Below, piece after piece: positions 7,338 to 17,559 of a stretch of DNA of 64,000 nt. A model generated the notes under the pieces. The model did no database searches. It was not told the origin of the DNA and saw only the letters and a program-made list of their open reading frames with translations. The translations under genes and the position numbers were made by a program. Source of the DNA: Sinanaerobacter chloroacetimidivorans (lineage in GTDB: Bacteria > Bacillota > Clostridia > Peptostreptococcales > Anaerovoracaceae). Where the stretch lies: NCBI RefSeq assembly GCF_018128545.1, contig NZ_JAGSND010000003.1:1-64000 (forward strand). Direction: 5' to 3'. Position 1 is the first letter of the stretch; each line of letters opens with the position of its first letter.

Positions 7338-8753
7338 ATGAGTGAACTTGCTATTCGTACAGGAAAATTATCTTTTAAGGAGAAGGCATCTTATGGAATC
7401 GGAATATTTTCAGATTCAATCCCCTTTAATATTATCTGTCTTTACTTTCTTTATTACATGACGGATGTAGCGGGCATTAATCCGGCACTAGCGGGTACGA
7501 TTTCTCTTATCGCTATCACATGGGATGCTATTACAGATCCTATTGTCGGATATCTTTCAGATAACTGGAAATCAAAAAATGGAAGAAGAAGACCTTTTAT
7601 GATCGTAGGTGCTATCCCTGAGTATCTCGTTTTAATGCTCATATTTGCACCATTTACTTTTAGCGGAAATTCAGGCTTTGCATACTATCTGATTGTTGCA
7701 ATTTTATTTTGGACTGCTTATAAGACATATGTCATTCCTTACACCGCACTCGGTGCTGAAATCACCCAGGATTTCAACGAAAGGAATTCTCTTAGAAGCT
7801 ACTGCGGCATATTTATCTATATCGCCGTATGGATCGCCAGTGCAGGTCCTATGGCTATTATGGATAGAGTCTTTGCTTATGGCGGTACCGAAAAAATGTC
7901 ATGGTCTATTTCAGCTGCAATTTTTGGAGCAGTCGGGCTAATCGGAGCATTGACTTGCTGGAGGTTTACAAGAGGAAAAGAGTTAATTGAAAATAACGAG
8001 GAAAGAATTAAAACAAATCTTTATAAAAATTTTGTAGAACTTTATAAAATAAAACCTTTCAGGATGATTTTCTTTGCAACGTTATTTTTCTGCATTAACT
8101 TCTCAATTGCTTCTGCTGCTTTTGTATATCTCATGTCAAACAATTTAGGGCTGGATGCAGGTGTACAGGCCACATACTGGACTTTGAATACTGTAATTAG
8201 TCTGATCTATGTACCTGTAATTACCTTTGTTGCCAATCGGATCGGAAAGAAATACGCGTTTATTTGCTTCTTTCTCATTGGCATTATCGGATCCCTTACC
8301 TTTGCTGTTATCGGGATTAATGATTTCAGCAGTCTGATTATTTTTACCATTGTTTGGAATGCTGCTAATATCTGTTTCTGGACGACAGGATTTTCCATGA
8401 TATATGACTGCTGTGAGGCTGATGAGCTCATAAATGGAGAGAGAAGAGAAGGGGCCATTTCCGGATTTACTTCATTCGCTCAAAAATTCGGCTCGGCCTT
8501 TGGTCTTTGGCTCAGCGGTGTAATATTGAGTTTTACAGGCTACAATGGTGAGGTCATAGAACAAACAGAGAGCGCATTAAAAGGAATCAATTTATTAAAC
8601 ACCCTGGTGCCTGCCATATTTATGCTGATTGCACTTGCGTTTATTATCAGGTATCCTCTGAATGCCAAAAATTTTGAAGCTTTAATTAAGGCCTTGGAGC
8701 TTAAGCGGGAAGGTAAGGAATATTCAACAGAGGGATTTGAAAAGTTAGTGTAA
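7338..8753 (+). CDS. GPH/MFS-family cation symporter
   Basis: A 471-residue membrane protein of the glycoside-pentoside-hexuronide:cation symporter branch of the major facilitator superfamily. About twelve membrane segments are visible, with the family loop DPIVGYLSDNWKSKNGRRRP between helices 2 and 3. Family members import sugars or other small anions with Na+ or H+. ATG 7338 is preferred over ATG 7317 because GAAAGGA lies 9 bp before it. It is first in an apparent operon with malic enzyme, fumarase, an amidohydrolase and an SSS symporter, so the cargo may be an organic acid or amide rather than a sugar (inference). It is driven by module A. Confidence 0.85.
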   Translation: MSELAIRTGKLSFKEKASYGIGIFSDSIPFNIICLYFLYYMTDVAGINPALAGTISLIAITWDAITDPIVGYLSDNWKSKNGRRRPFMIVGAIPEYLVLMLIFAPFTFSGNSGFAYYLIVAILFWTAYKTYVIPYTALGAEITQDFNERNSLRSYCGIFIYIAVWIASAGPMAIMDRVFAYGGTEKMSWSISAAIFGAVGLIGALTCWRFTRGKELIENNEERIKTNLYKNFVELYKIKPFRMIFFATLFFCINFSIASAAFVYLMSNNLGLDAGVQATYWTLNTVISLIYVPVITFVANRIGKKYAFICFFLIGIIGSLTFAVIGINDFSSLIIFTIVWNAANICFWTTGFSMIYDCCEADELINGERREGAISGFTSFAQKFGSAFGLWLSGVILSFTGYNGEVIEQTESALKGINLLNTLVPAIFMLIALAFIIRYPLNAKNFEALIKALELKREGKEYSTEGFEKLV

Positions 8754-8807
8754 CAGAATGCTAAAATCTAAGATCAATAACATTAATAAATTCAGCAGGA
8801 GGTTCTA

Positions 8808-9989
8808 ATGGATTATTACAAGGAAGCATTAAAGGTACATGAACAAAATAAAGGAAAATTGGCTATCGTCAGCAAGGTTCCCTTAAAAAATAAGGATGAT
8901 CTGAGTGTTGCGTATACTCCCGGTGTCGCGATGCCCTGTATTGAAATCAGCAAAAACTCTGAAGATGTTTATAAATATACTTCAAAATGCAATACGGTGG
9001 CAGTTGTAACCGACGGAAGTGCAGTACTTGGTCTGGGTAATATCGGCGCGAAGGCTGCGATTCCTGTAATGGAAGGAAAGGCTGTGCTGTTCAAATCCTT
9101 TGCCGATATCGATGCGATTCCGATCTGCATAGAAACACAGGATACGGAGGAGATCATTTCTATCGCCAAAAACATTTCACCAACCTTTGGGGGAATCAAT
9201 TTGGAAGATATCTCTGCACCCCGTTGTTTCGAAATCGAAGCAAGATTGCAGGAGGCATTGGATATTCCCGTCTTTCATGATGATCAGCATGGAACAGCAA
9301 TCGTTAGCTGTGCGGCTCTTATCAATGCGCTTAAGGTAGTACATAAGAAGATCGATGAGGTGAAAATCGTGATCAATGGCGCCGGAGCAGCAGGTTCAGC
9401 GATCTTAAAGATGTTGATTGCCATCGGTGCAAAAAATATGGTGATCTGCGATAGATCCGGTATTATTTCTAAAGCCAGGAAAGATGAACTGAATGAGGAA
9501 AAGCTTATGCTGGCAGAGATTACAAACCAGGAAGTTAAGGGAAGCCTGACGGATGCCATTCAGTCGGCAGATATTTTTATCGGAGTCTCATCTCCTAAAA
9601 CTGTTACTGCCGAAATGGTTAAGACCATGAATAAGGATGCCATCATATTTGCAATGTCAAATCCGGAGCCGGAGATCATGCCGGATCTTGCTCTTGAGGC
9701 GGGTGCAAGAATCGTAGGAACCGGCCGTTCGGATTTTCCGAATCAGATCAACAATGTTCTGGCTTTTCCAGGCGTATTTAAGGGCGCATTATCAGCAAAA
9801 GCCGAAAGGATAACCGAGTCAATGAAAGTCGCGGCAGCATATGCAATCGCCGGGGCGGTACAGGAAGAAAGGCTCACCGAAACCGGCATCATTCCCAGTG
9901 TGTTTCAGGAGGGTATAGCTGATGCAGTGGCAGCTGCCGTAGCAGATGCCTGGCATAAAGAAGCAGAAGAGATCGTCAGCATAGGTTAG
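8808..9989 (+). CDS. Malic enzyme (oxaloacetate-decarboxylating malate dehydrogenase)
   Basis: A 393-residue short bacterial malic enzyme: malate plus NAD(P)+ to pyruvate, CO2 and NAD(P)H. Seen are the N-terminal [11 protein letters not shown] segment, the catalytic [12 protein letters not shown] motif, the nucleotide-binding [11 protein letters not shown] and the C-terminal FAMSNPEPE motif. AGCAGGAGG precedes ATG 8808. It lies between the GPH transporter and fumarase, so the pair converts fumarate to pyruvate via malate and yields reducing power. Cofactor preference cannot be read from sequence here. Confidence 0.93.
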   Translation: MDYYKEALKVHEQNKGKLAIVSKVPLKNKDDLSVAYTPGVAMPCIEISKNSEDVYKYTSKCNTVAVVTDGSAVLGLGNIGAKAAIPVMEGKAVLFKSFADIDAIPICIETQDTEEIISIAKNISPTFGGINLEDISAPRCFEIEARLQEALDIPVFHDDQHGTAIVSCAALINALKVVHKKIDEVKIVINGAGAAGSAILKMLIAIGAKNMVICDRSGIISKARKDELNEEKLMLAEITNQEVKGSLTDAIQSADIFIGVSSPKTVTAEMVKTMNKDAIIFAMSNPEPEIMPDLALEAGARIVGTGRSDFPNQINNVLAFPGVFKGALSAKAERITESMKVAAAYAIAGAVQEERLTETGIIPSVFQEGIADAVAAAVADAWHKEAEEIVSIG

Positions 9990-10005
9990 AAGAGGGGTGG
10001 AACAT

Positions 10006-11394
10006 ATGCCTTATCGTGTTGAGCAGGATTCCATGGGAAAAATTAAAGTACCGTCTGATAAATTATGGGGTGCGCAGACTCAGAGAAGCCTGGAAAACTT
10101 TAGAATCGGCACTGAAAAGATGCCGATTGAGATTATCCGCGCCTTCGCAATTCTCAAAAAAGCGGCTGCTATGGCAAATATGGAGCTCAAATTATTAGAT
10201 GACCGGATAGGAACGTCAATTATGACTGTTTGCGACGAGATTCTAAAAGGGGATCTTGATGAACATTTTCCTCTTGCAGTCTGGCAGACAGGCAGCGGTA
10301 CCCAATCCAACATGAATATTAACGAAGTGATTGCAAATCGTTCAAACCAAATTATTGGAGATAAAGCAGTACATCCGAACGATCATGTCAATAAAGCACA
10401 AAGCTCAAATGATACGTTTCCTACTGCCATGCATATCGCCACGGTGATAGGGATAGAAGAGCAGCTGCTTCCGGCAGTAGAGATCCTCGAGAGCACTTTT
10501 GAAAGCTTGTCTCAGCAATATAGAGACGTTATTAAGATTGGCAGAACACATTTGCAGGATGCAACGCCTATTACCTTAGGCCAGGAGATCAGCGGATGGT
10601 CCGCCATGCTGAAAAAAGCAAAAAACATGATGATAGACAGTCTTCAATATATTCAGGAGATTGCTCTAGGCGGAACAGCTGTGGGAACCGGGTTAAACAC
10701 CCATGAACAGTTTGGGACCTTAGTTGCCGAGAAAATCAGCCAGCTTACAGGAAAATCATTTGTTTCGGCCGAAAACAAATTTCATTCACTGACGAGTAAG
10801 GACGGACTTGTCAACACCCATGGCGCTATTAAGGCTCTGGCTGCTGACATGCTCAAAGTAGTCAATGATATACGCTGGCTTGCAAGCGGGCCGCGGTGCG
10901 GTATAGGAGAACTCAACATCCCCGAAAATGAGCCCGGCAGTTCTATTATGCCGGGTAAGGTTAATCCTACACAGTGCGAGGCAATGTCTATGGTCTGCTG
11001 TCAGGTAATAGCGAATGATGTGGCTGTTAGTTTTGCAGCATCTCAAGGCAATTTCCAGCTTAATGTGTATATGCCGGTGATTATATATAACGTGCTGCAA
11101 TCTGTAAGACTGCTCTCAGATGCCTTACATTCTTTTGATCGCCACTGTGCGACAGGAATTACTCCAAACTATGAAAAAATTAAAAAAAATATGGAGTCTT
11201 CACTAATGCTGGTCACAGCACTAAATCCGTATATTGGCTATGACAAAGCTGCACATATTGCTAAGGAGGCATATAAAAACGGAACCACATTAAAGCAGGC
11301 GGCATTACAAACGGGTATCCTTACCGAGGAACAATTTGATGCCATGATAGATCCTAAAAAAATGGTACTGCCGTCACTTGACAGTAAAAAATGA
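10006..11394 (+). CDS. fumC: Class II fumarase
   Basis: Reversible hydration of fumarate to malate. At 462 residues it is the usual length for the iron-independent tetrameric class. Motifs: [34 protein letters not shown] and the superfamily signature [16 protein letters not shown] 10006 is chosen over GTG 9997 because AGAGGGG precedes it at good spacing. It begins 16 bp after the malic enzyme stop and is clearly co-transcribed. The oxygen-stable class is slightly unexpected in an anaerobe, which often uses Fe-S fumarase. Confidence 0.95.
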   Translation: MPYRVEQDSMGKIKVPSDKLWGAQTQRSLENFRIGTEKMPIEIIRAFAILKKAAAMANMELKLLDDRIGTSIMTVCDEILKGDLDEHFPLAVWQTGSGTQSNMNINEVIANRSNQIIGDKAVHPNDHVNKAQSSNDTFPTAMHIATVIGIEEQLLPAVEILESTFESLSQQYRDVIKIGRTHLQDATPITLGQEISGWSAMLKKAKNMMIDSLQYIQEIALGGTAVGTGLNTHEQFGTLVAEKISQLTGKSFVSAENKFHSLTSKDGLVNTHGAIKALAADMLKVVNDIRWLASGPRCGIGELNIPENEPGSSIMPGKVNPTQCEAMSMVCCQVIANDVAVSFAASQGNFQLNVYMPVIIYNVLQSVRLLSDALHSFDRHCATGITPNYEKIKKNMESSLMLVTALNPYIGYDKAAHIAKEAYKNGTTLKQAALQTGILTEEQFDAMIDPKKMVLPSLDSKK

Positions 11395-11431
11395 AGGCCT
11401 TTCCGCTTGCCAATGATTGAAGGAGTAAAAA

Positions 11432-13174
11432 ATGAATGACATGTACAATTGCAACGAAACTATGACCGATACGATATCTGGAAAAGCAGACTCTGTTTTA
11501 ACAAATGGAAGGGTTTATACGATTAATGCGGCCAATTCCATAGCAGAAGCCGTAGCCATCAAAGACGGTGCTATCGTTTTTGTAGGAAATGACTCGGAAG
11601 CAAAACAATATATCGGGAAAAATACAAAAACAATCAATTTAGAGGGAAAAACAGTGCTTCCCGGTTTCATTGACACCCATGTTCATGCACCCGGCACCGC
11701 CTACACGGTGCTGTATAACATTGATTTAAATAATCTTACTACGGTGGAAGCTGTCATGAGTACCATCGAAGCCTTCGTCCGGAAAAATCCGGACAAGGAG
11801 ATCTATTACGGAAGGGGATTTTTAGCTTCCATTTTTGAAGGAATGGAAGGACTTCTGGGCCCTAAAAAAGAGAGACTGGATAAGATTTGTCCGGATAAGC
11901 CTATAATCCTCACAGATTTTGGGGGACATATTTTCTGGCTCAATACCAAAGCGTTTGAACTGTGTGGAATTACAAAGGACACCCCAAATCCGACGGGAGG
12001 CGTTGTTGAAAAGGACCCTGTGACTGGCGAGCTATGGGGAACGTTAAAGGACGATGCGAAAAAATTATTTCCCGATCAAACCTTTACTCTTGAAGAAAAG
12101 GTTGAAGCTGTTAAATTTCTCCAGAAAAAATTGCATTCCCTGGGATACACTTCTATCTTTGCTTTAAGACCCGGCGGAGCAACCTACCCTAAAACCATAT
12201 TGGAAGCCTTTCAAAGCCTTGAAGAAAAAAATGAATTAAAGCTACGTGTCAATGGTGCCAGAGATATCTATCCGGATCAGGATGTAAGGCCGCAGCTTGA
12301 GGAATTAAAGGATTTGCGCGAAAAGTATCATTCGGAATTATTGAACGTAACGACGGCGAAATACTTTAACGACGGGGTAATAGAGGGGCTAACGGGTTAC
12401 TTGCTGGAGCCGTACGGATCGGCGGCCGGAAAAGGCGATGCTTATTATGGCGAGCCTGTATGGGATCTGGAGAAAATGAAAAAAGCCTTAAAAGAAACTT
12501 TGGATGAAGGCTTTCAAATTCATGTTCATTCCATTGGCGACGGCGCTACCAGGAATACCATCGATGCAATAGAATACGCACAAAAAAACAGTGGTTCTAA
12601 TAATTACCGAAACGTCATAACGCACCTGCAGTTAGTCGCTCCGGAAGACATAGAACGAATGGCCAGGCTTAATATCATCGCCAACGTTCAGGCATACTGG
12701 CATTTTAAAGATCCTCTTTTCTGGCATGATTCGGATTATGCACTTTTAGGAGAAAGGGCGGAAAGAGAATTTCCTCTGAAGTCATTTATCGATGCCGGGA
12801 TTACGGTTACAGCATCAGCGGACCATCCTGTCACTCCAGAACCGAACCCATTCTATGCCATTAAGGCGGGGGTTACCCGTAATTTGATTACCGCAGCGAA
12901 ATATGGCATTGAGGATATCAAAGACCAGGATGACCCTCAATGGCTGCTGGATAAAAATGAGCGCGCATCAGTGCTGGATATGGTGAAAGCTTATACGATC
13001 AACGGTGCGTACGGACTTTACATGGAAGATAAGGTGGGGAGCATCGAAAAAGGAAAATGCGCAGACCTCATCATCATCGACAAGGACTTGTTTGAAATCA
13101 ATCCAATGGATATTGAGACTGTAAAAGTTCTTACGACCATCTTTAATGGGGAAATCGTATACGAAATGAAATGA
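11432..13174 (+). CDS. Amidohydrolase family 3 (YtcJ-like) metal-dependent hydrolase
   Basis: A 580-residue cytoplasmic amidohydrolase. The N-terminal and C-terminal strands form the usual beta-sandwich (LTNGRVYTINAANS, then a closing TIFNGEIVYEM). Metal ligands: HxH in DTHVHAPG, histidines in HVHSIGDGA and NVITHLQLV, and the aspartate of TASADHP. The family hydrolyses C-N bonds of cyclic or acyl amides; substrates of YtcJ-type members are mostly unknown. It sits between fumarase and an SSS symporter in an operon. It resembles the protein at 26123 in the N-terminal 60 residues (shared NDxEAxxYIGKxT and INLEGK), so these look like paralogs. Confidence 0.88.
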   Translation: MNDMYNCNETMTDTISGKADSVLTNGRVYTINAANSIAEAVAIKDGAIVFVGNDSEAKQYIGKNTKTINLEGKTVLPGFIDTHVHAPGTAYTVLYNIDLNNLTTVEAVMSTIEAFVRKNPDKEIYYGRGFLASIFEGMEGLLGPKKERLDKICPDKPIILTDFGGHIFWLNTKAFELCGITKDTPNPTGGVVEKDPVTGELWGTLKDDAKKLFPDQTFTLEEKVEAVKFLQKKLHSLGYTSIFALRPGGATYPKTILEAFQSLEEKNELKLRVNGARDIYPDQDVRPQLEELKDLREKYHSELLNVTTAKYFNDGVIEGLTGYLLEPYGSAAGKGDAYYGEPVWDLEKMKKALKETLDEGFQIHVHSIGDGATRNTIDAIEYAQKNSGSNNYRNVITHLQLVAPEDIERMARLNIIANVQAYWHFKDPLFWHDSDYALLGERAEREFPLKSFIDAGITVTASADHPVTPEPNPFYAIKAGVTRNLITAAKYGIEDIKDQDDPQWLLDKNERASVLDMVKAYTINGAYGLYMEDKVGSIEKGKCADLIIIDKDLFEINPMDIETVKVLTTIFNGEIVYEMK

Positions 13175-13325
13175 TGTTCAATTGTAAGGAAATTGGGTTT
13201 ATTAGGACGATGAGCTGGCACAGCGGGGATAAGCCTTTGGTGAGAGGAGGGGAGGCTGAACTTTTTCATTCTGATATGTACTATCAATAAAAATCTATAA
13301 TTTCAAAAAAGGAGATGAAATATTT

Positions 13326-14810
13326 ATGTCAGCAAATGTATGGTATATCGGTGCGATTGTTGCGTACATGGTGGTCATGATCGGCATCAGCTATGTGGTA
13401 AAAGGTAAAGTTTCTACCATGGAAGACTACGGGAAAGCTACAGGACGATTCGGCGCATTTATGCTTACTGCTGTAAGTGTCGGTGCCTGGGTCGGAGGCG
13501 GCGGTCTTGTGGGACTTTGCGCCTGGTCCTATGATGCGGGTTTAAGCCAGTGGTGGGGATACTCGTTAGCCTATATCGGTGCAATCCCCATGGCGTTATT
13601 CTTTACAACCCGGATAAGAAAATTGAACTTTTACACAATTCCGGATTTCTTTGAAGCACGCTACCCTGATTACGGCGGGGCGGTCAAATATCCTGCAGCA
13701 TTCTATATTCTGGTCAGAAATGTAACGATGCTTGGAGTACAGTTTAATGCCATCGCCTTTTTACTGACCGTTATGTTCGGTGTATCTCATGGGGTTGGTG
13801 TTATCATAGCAGCACTGATGGTGGTCTCTTATGTTGCGATATCAGGCATGATGAGCGTTGTTGTAACAAACTTCGTACAGTCATTCCTGCAGAGTTTTAC
13901 GCCGATTATTGCATTTATCATTGTTTTAAAGTTAGCCGGAGGCTGGGGAAATGTACATGAGTTTTATGCGGCAGCTAATAATCTTGATGCGTTAAGCCTC
14001 GTTGGCGGAGTAAACTGGTGGAGAGATGTCTTTAGCTACTTCTTAAGCGTTGGAGTCTTTTTCATATTTATCGCAGATCAGAGTGACTGGCAGCGAATCA
14101 ATACGGCAAAAGACGGAAAAACTGCGAGAAGAAGTATGATCAGCGCAACCTTTACAGCACTTCCTTTCCTCCTGATTCCTTGCCTCGTAGGTGTTGTGGC
14201 AAAGGTCCTGCTTGGACCTGGACTTCCTCCTAATGAAGTCTTTTATACCATGATTAAGAATCTGCTTTCTCCGGGGATGGGCGCTCTTCTGATCGTCGGT
14301 GCTCTTGCAACGGTTATGTCCTGCGCATCTTCCTTCCTGTTTGCCGCTGGGATGAATATCTCTAACGATATCATAGGGCAGGTACCGGGAATTAAGGGAA
14401 ATGAAAAGAAAATGCTGTCTTACAGCAGATATTCCACCATTTTAGCGTGTGTCCTCGGTGCAATTCTGGCAATCCTTATTAAAGGGATCCTTGACCTTTG
14501 GTTGTGGGGACTGCTGGTATGTGCATGCGGACTCGTAATTCCTTATATTTTTGCATGGTTCTCCAAGACTATGAATACCGCAGGAGCTATGGGCGGAATG
14601 ATTCTTGGAGGCGGGGTTGCCATTGCATGGTCTCTGGCTGGAAGTCCTTTTGGACTGGACGCTGTTTGGGTTGGATTGCCCGCCAGCTTGATCGGATGCC
14701 TTATCTTCAAGTTTTTCGGAAAGGTTCCAACTCCGGAGGTTGTAGAAAGAACTTATTACTTTGGGGAACAGTTTAAGGATCTTGATAATCAAGCAACTTT
14801 GACCCAGTAA
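13326..14810 (+). CDS. Sodium:solute symporter (SSS family)
   Basis: A 494-residue membrane protein with about thirteen predicted segments. Family features are STMEDYGKATGRFG near the N terminus and GAWVGGGGLVG in an early helix. SSS transporters import sugars, amino acids, carboxylates or ureides with Na+. AAAAGGAGATG precedes ATG 13326. It is last in the operon 7338-14810, which ends at a strong hairpin. Two dissimilar importers in one operon suggest two related substrates, or a substrate and its breakdown product; that is inference. Confidence 0.88.
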   Translation: MSANVWYIGAIVAYMVVMIGISYVVKGKVSTMEDYGKATGRFGAFMLTAVSVGAWVGGGGLVGLCAWSYDAGLSQWWGYSLAYIGAIPMALFFTTRIRKLNFYTIPDFFEARYPDYGGAVKYPAAFYILVRNVTMLGVQFNAIAFLLTVMFGVSHGVGVIIAALMVVSYVAISGMMSVVVTNFVQSFLQSFTPIIAFIIVLKLAGGWGNVHEFYAAANNLDALSLVGGVNWWRDVFSYFLSVGVFFIFIADQSDWQRINTAKDGKTARRSMISATFTALPFLLIPCLVGVVAKVLLGPGLPPNEVFYTMIKNLLSPGMGALLIVGALATVMSCASSFLFAAGMNISNDIIGQVPGIKGNEKKMLSYSRYSTILACVLGAILAILIKGILDLWLWGLLVCACGLVIPYIFAWFSKTMNTAGAMGGMILGGGVAIAWSLAGSPFGLDAVWVGLPASLIGCLIFKFFGKVPTPEVVERTYYFGEQFKDLDNQATLTQ

Positions 14811-14814
14811 GCTG

Positions 14815-14850
14815 GGGTGGCTCGCTGTGTTCAGCGAGCCGCCTTTTTTA
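14815..14850 (+). terminator. Terminator of the GPH-malic enzyme-fumarase operon
   Basis: Stem GGTGGCTCGCTG / CAGCGAGCCGCC, TGTT loop, 6-T tail; begins 5 bp after the symporter stop. Confidence 0.92.
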
Positions 14851-14878
14851 TTGATATTTAAGAGCAATACTGTATAAT
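14851..14878 (+). promoter_or_regulatory. Promoter of the DUF3311-symporter pair
   Basis: TTGATA (14851-14856), 16-bp spacer, TATAAT (14873-14878), 43 bp upstream of ATG 14921 and directly after the previous terminator. Confidence 0.55.
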
Positions 14879-14920
14879 GGAAGCAATAAATCCGTTATCG
14901 CTATCGTCAAGGGGGGAGCT

Positions 14921-15160
14921 ATGTCCAAGAAAAGATTATACCTGCTGACAGCTGCTTATTTTATTATACTGATTGGATTTATGACATTTCCGGTTACCGT
15001 TCAATTGATAAATAGAATATATCCTTACATCCTTGGTTTCCCCTGTTTTCAATTTTTTATATTATTATTTGTTATTTTAGCCGCATTAGGATTAATGGTA
15101 CTTTTCATATTAGAAGACAGGATTGAAAAAAAAGCACATAGAGGTGAGTTCGATGATTAA
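14921..15160 (+). CDS. DUF3311-type small membrane protein
   Basis: 79 residues with two hydrophobic helices (YLLTAAYFIILIGFMTFP and FFILLFVILAALGLMVLFI) and a charged tail. It matches the size, topology and gene order of DUF3311 proteins, which sit just upstream of sodium:solute symporters and are thought to be their small subunit. AAGGGGGGAGCT precedes the ATG. Its last 8 bases overlap the symporter start, implying translational coupling. Confidence 0.75.
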   Translation: MSKKRLYLLTAAYFIILIGFMTFPVTVQLINRIYPYILGFPCFQFFILLFVILAALGLMVLFILEDRIEKKAHRGEFDD

Positions 15161-16634
15161 ACCAGCAGGTGTAGCCCTTATAATTCTTCTGTTTTTTGCT
15201 TTCAATATATTCTTTATCATTAAGTTTCATAGAAAACAGGACTCATTTGAAGAGTACAGTGTGGGAAACCGCAGCTTCGGTTGGCTGCTGTACAGCTTTT
15301 CCTTTTTGGGATATTGGTATGCAGGCGCTTTATACATAAGCGGATTTTCATTATCAGCCAACAAGGGCATTTTGTCACAATATTTGACTGTCTACGCTGT
15401 TGCAAGCCTTGTTATTCTTTATTTTATGGCAAAGCCTGTCTGGGTCTGGGGTAAAAACTACAATCTTGTAACCCAGGCAGATTTTATAGGATTAAGATAT
15501 GGAAACAAGCTGTTTAAGACAATATTCTCTTTCTTAACGCTTATTTTCTGGTTCCCATGGATCATAATTGAAATGAAAACGATAGGATATATTGTGGCAT
15601 TGACCACATACTCGTATATTAATTCTAATGCAGGCATGATTATTGTCTGCTTATTTGTTATTGTATATACATTCTACGGAGGAGTTCGGGCGTCTGCCAT
15701 AGGAAGCATGATTCAGTCCTTTGCTTTTATTGGGTTGGGTTCGTTAGTTACAGGATATTTAATCTGGAAAATATTTGGCGGATTATATACGATTTTTCCT
15801 ATGGTCGAGTCTGCAAAACCATACCTGCTGACACTGGATTGGAGAGATAACGGCCATCATTGGGCTTCGATCATTATAACAGGTACACTTGGAGGTTTTG
15901 CCTTCCCGGATATGTTTAAGCAGCTATATACTGCTGACAGCCCAAGGACGATCAAAAAAATCGTTTTTATCGCGCCCGTTGTAGCAATCATGATACGATT
16001 TTCATTATTTACGCTGGGACTGGGTTGCTTTTTAATATCAGGCTTTCCGCTTAAAAGTAATTTTTCGTTATTCTGGCTTGCGGATTCCTTTGGGGGTCCC
16101 ATTCTATTGGGCTTGTTTGCGGTGATATCGCTGTCAGCAAGTATGTCAACGTTCTCCGCGATCATCAGCACCTCGGCAATTATGGTTTGCAAGGATTGGC
16201 TTGGTGCTGCATTTAGAGGTCTATCCCCTCAGAGTATGCTTAAGCTTGCAAAAGGTTTGACAATTGTGATCGGGATCATATCACTTTATATCGCAACAAT
16301 TCAAATCGATAATTTATTGAATATCGCAGTTATCATGTTTGATTTGATCGTTCAAGCCATTATCCCATTGTTCATAGGCCAATATTGGAGGAAAAGCAAC
16401 TTGTATGGAGCCTTTGGCGGTATGACGGTCGGGATTGTGATTACGCTGATGGGTAATTTTTACCCACAGGCGTTCCAATGGACCGGAGGGTGGTCGCCGG
16501 GGATTATCGGATTAGTTGTAAACTTGTTTATACACATAGCCTGCGGATTCGTTTTTGGAAAGCAAAAGCATGTTGACGAGATGTTCGATACCGTCAAATT
16601 TTATAAAGATCCCCATTTAAGAAAGGCAATATAG
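15153..16634 (+). CDS. Sodium:solute symporter (SSS family), partner of the DUF3311 protein
   Basis: 493 residues from ATG 15153, which overlaps the stop of the upstream gene and has GAGGTG before it; the TTG at 15123 lacks this. About thirteen membrane segments; EEYSVGNRSFGWLLYSFSF is the typical SSS entry motif. It differs from the symporter at 13326 and pairs with a DUF3311 subunit, an arrangement seen for PanF/YhdT-like transporters. The substrate is not evident. Fragments of a near-identical gene follow directly (16646-16847), so this gene was duplicated in tandem. Confidence 0.86.
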   Translation: MIKPAGVALIILLFFAFNIFFIIKFHRKQDSFEEYSVGNRSFGWLLYSFSFLGYWYAGALYISGFSLSANKGILSQYLTVYAVASLVILYFMAKPVWVWGKNYNLVTQADFIGLRYGNKLFKTIFSFLTLIFWFPWIIIEMKTIGYIVALTTYSYINSNAGMIIVCLFVIVYTFYGGVRASAIGSMIQSFAFIGLGSLVTGYLIWKIFGGLYTIFPMVESAKPYLLTLDWRDNGHHWASIIITGTLGGFAFPDMFKQLYTADSPRTIKKIVFIAPVVAIMIRFSLFTLGLGCFLISGFPLKSNFSLFWLADSFGGPILLGLFAVISLSASMSTFSAIISTSAIMVCKDWLGAAFRGLSPQSMLKLAKGLTIVIGIISLYIATIQIDNLLNIAVIMFDLIVQAIIPLFIGQYWRKSNLYGAFGGMTVGIVITLMGNFYPQAFQWTGGWSPGIIGLVVNLFIHIACGFVFGKQKHVDEMFDTVKFYKDPHLRKAI

Positions 16635-16645
16635 AGGTGAGCTTG

Positions 16646-16847
16646 ATGATGAAACCAGCGGGTGTAATCCTTATCATTGATACTGGGATTTGGCAGTTCC
16701 TTAATGGCTGGGTTTCCATTTAACAACAATTATTCGTTGTTCTGGTTTGCTGACTTATATGGAGGACCTATCCTTGACGAGCTGTTTGATATGGTCAAGT
16801 TTTATAAGGACCCCCACTTAAAAAAGCAATATAAGCTGGTGTACTAG
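16646..16847 (+). pseudogene. Collapsed tandem duplicate of the upstream SSS symporter
   Basis: About 200 bp made of three pieces of an SSS gene. First a start region with its own GAGGTG site, reading MMKPAGVILII (compare MIKPAGVALII at 15153). Then an internal block LGFGSSLMAGFPFNNN and YSLFWFADLYGGPI, out of frame with the start. Then the C-terminal block DELFDMVKFYKDPHLKK (compare DEMFDTVKFYKDPHLRK). Two large internal deletions removed most of the gene. The last two blocks are still in frame to a TAG at 16845-16847. Confidence 0.85.
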
Positions 16848-16860
16848 ATAACCAGCTTAT
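16831..16860. terminator. Hairpin shared by convergent gene ends
   Basis: ATAAGCTGGT / ACCAGCTTAT around GTACTAGATA. It overlaps the last codons of both the symporter pseudogene (plus) and the response regulator (minus). No T run on either side, so termination is uncertain. Confidence 0.4.
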
Positions 16861-17539
16861 AGCCAATCCCTTTTACGGTGATTATTTTAGGCAGACTTGG
16901 ATCAATCCCGATTTTTCTTCTCAAATTACTGATGTGGACCATAACCGTATTCACGTCATTTTCAAAAGATTGGCTTTTCCAAATGTATTCAAATATTTCT
17001 TCCTTCGTAAAAAGTCTTTTTGGGTTTTTCAAAAACAGCAAAAGAATATCAAATTCTTTCGGCAGCAATAGGATTTCCTGATCGCCAAAGCAGACCTCTC
17101 TGGTAAGTAAATCTACTTTGAGAGATCCTGATTCTAAAACAATCTGAGGTTTTACTTCAGAGGAGTAATCTTTAGAGCGCCTTATGTTCGATTTAACTCT
17201 GGCCAGCAATTCCCCCGGCAGAAAAGGCTTTACAATGTAATCATCCCCTCCAACGGATAAACCGATAACTTTGTCCATTTCTTCATTTTTGCAGCTGAGA
17301 AAAATAATAGGAGCAGTAGTTATTTTTTTGCGGATTTCCAAGCAAATGTCAAAACCATCCTTTTCAGGGAGCAGCACGTCTAACAAAATGAGATCGATGG
17401 AAACTTTATCTATGATTTTCGTAGCCTCTTTGTAACTGGACGCGGAATAAAATGTATATCCTTCGCTCTCCATATAGATCCGCAAAATATTGATGATATC
17501 TATATCATCGTCTACAGCAAGAATTTTTTCATTGGACAT
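16844..17539 (-). CDS. OmpR/PhoB-family response regulator
   Basis: 231 residues. The receiver domain has the acidic pair VDDD near the N terminus, the phospho-acceptor aspartate in LILLDVLLPEKDG and the lysine in DYIVKPF. The C-terminal winged helix ends NTVMVHISNLRRKIG, ITVKGIGYKLVI. It starts 20 bp downstream of its histidine kinase with a strong GAAAGGAG site. Direct-repeat promoter elements of the type used by this class (TTAAG at 22-bp spacing) occur in three nearby promoters, one of them immediately upstream of this operon, so it is the best candidate regulator of the island (inference). Confidence 0.93.
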   Translation of the reverse strand: MSNEKILAVDDDIDIINILRIYMESEGYTFYSASSYKEATKIIDKVSIDLILLDVLLPEKDGFDICLEIRKKITTAPIIFLSCKNEEMDKVIGLSVGGDDYIVKPFLPGELLARVKSNIRRSKDYSSEVKPQIVLESGSLKVDLLTREVCFGDQEILLLPKEFDILLLFLKNPKRLFTKEEIFEYIWKSQSFENDVNTVMVHISNLRRKIGIDPSLPKIITVKGIGYKLVI

Positions 17540-17559
17540 GGGTTATAAACTCCTTTCAT

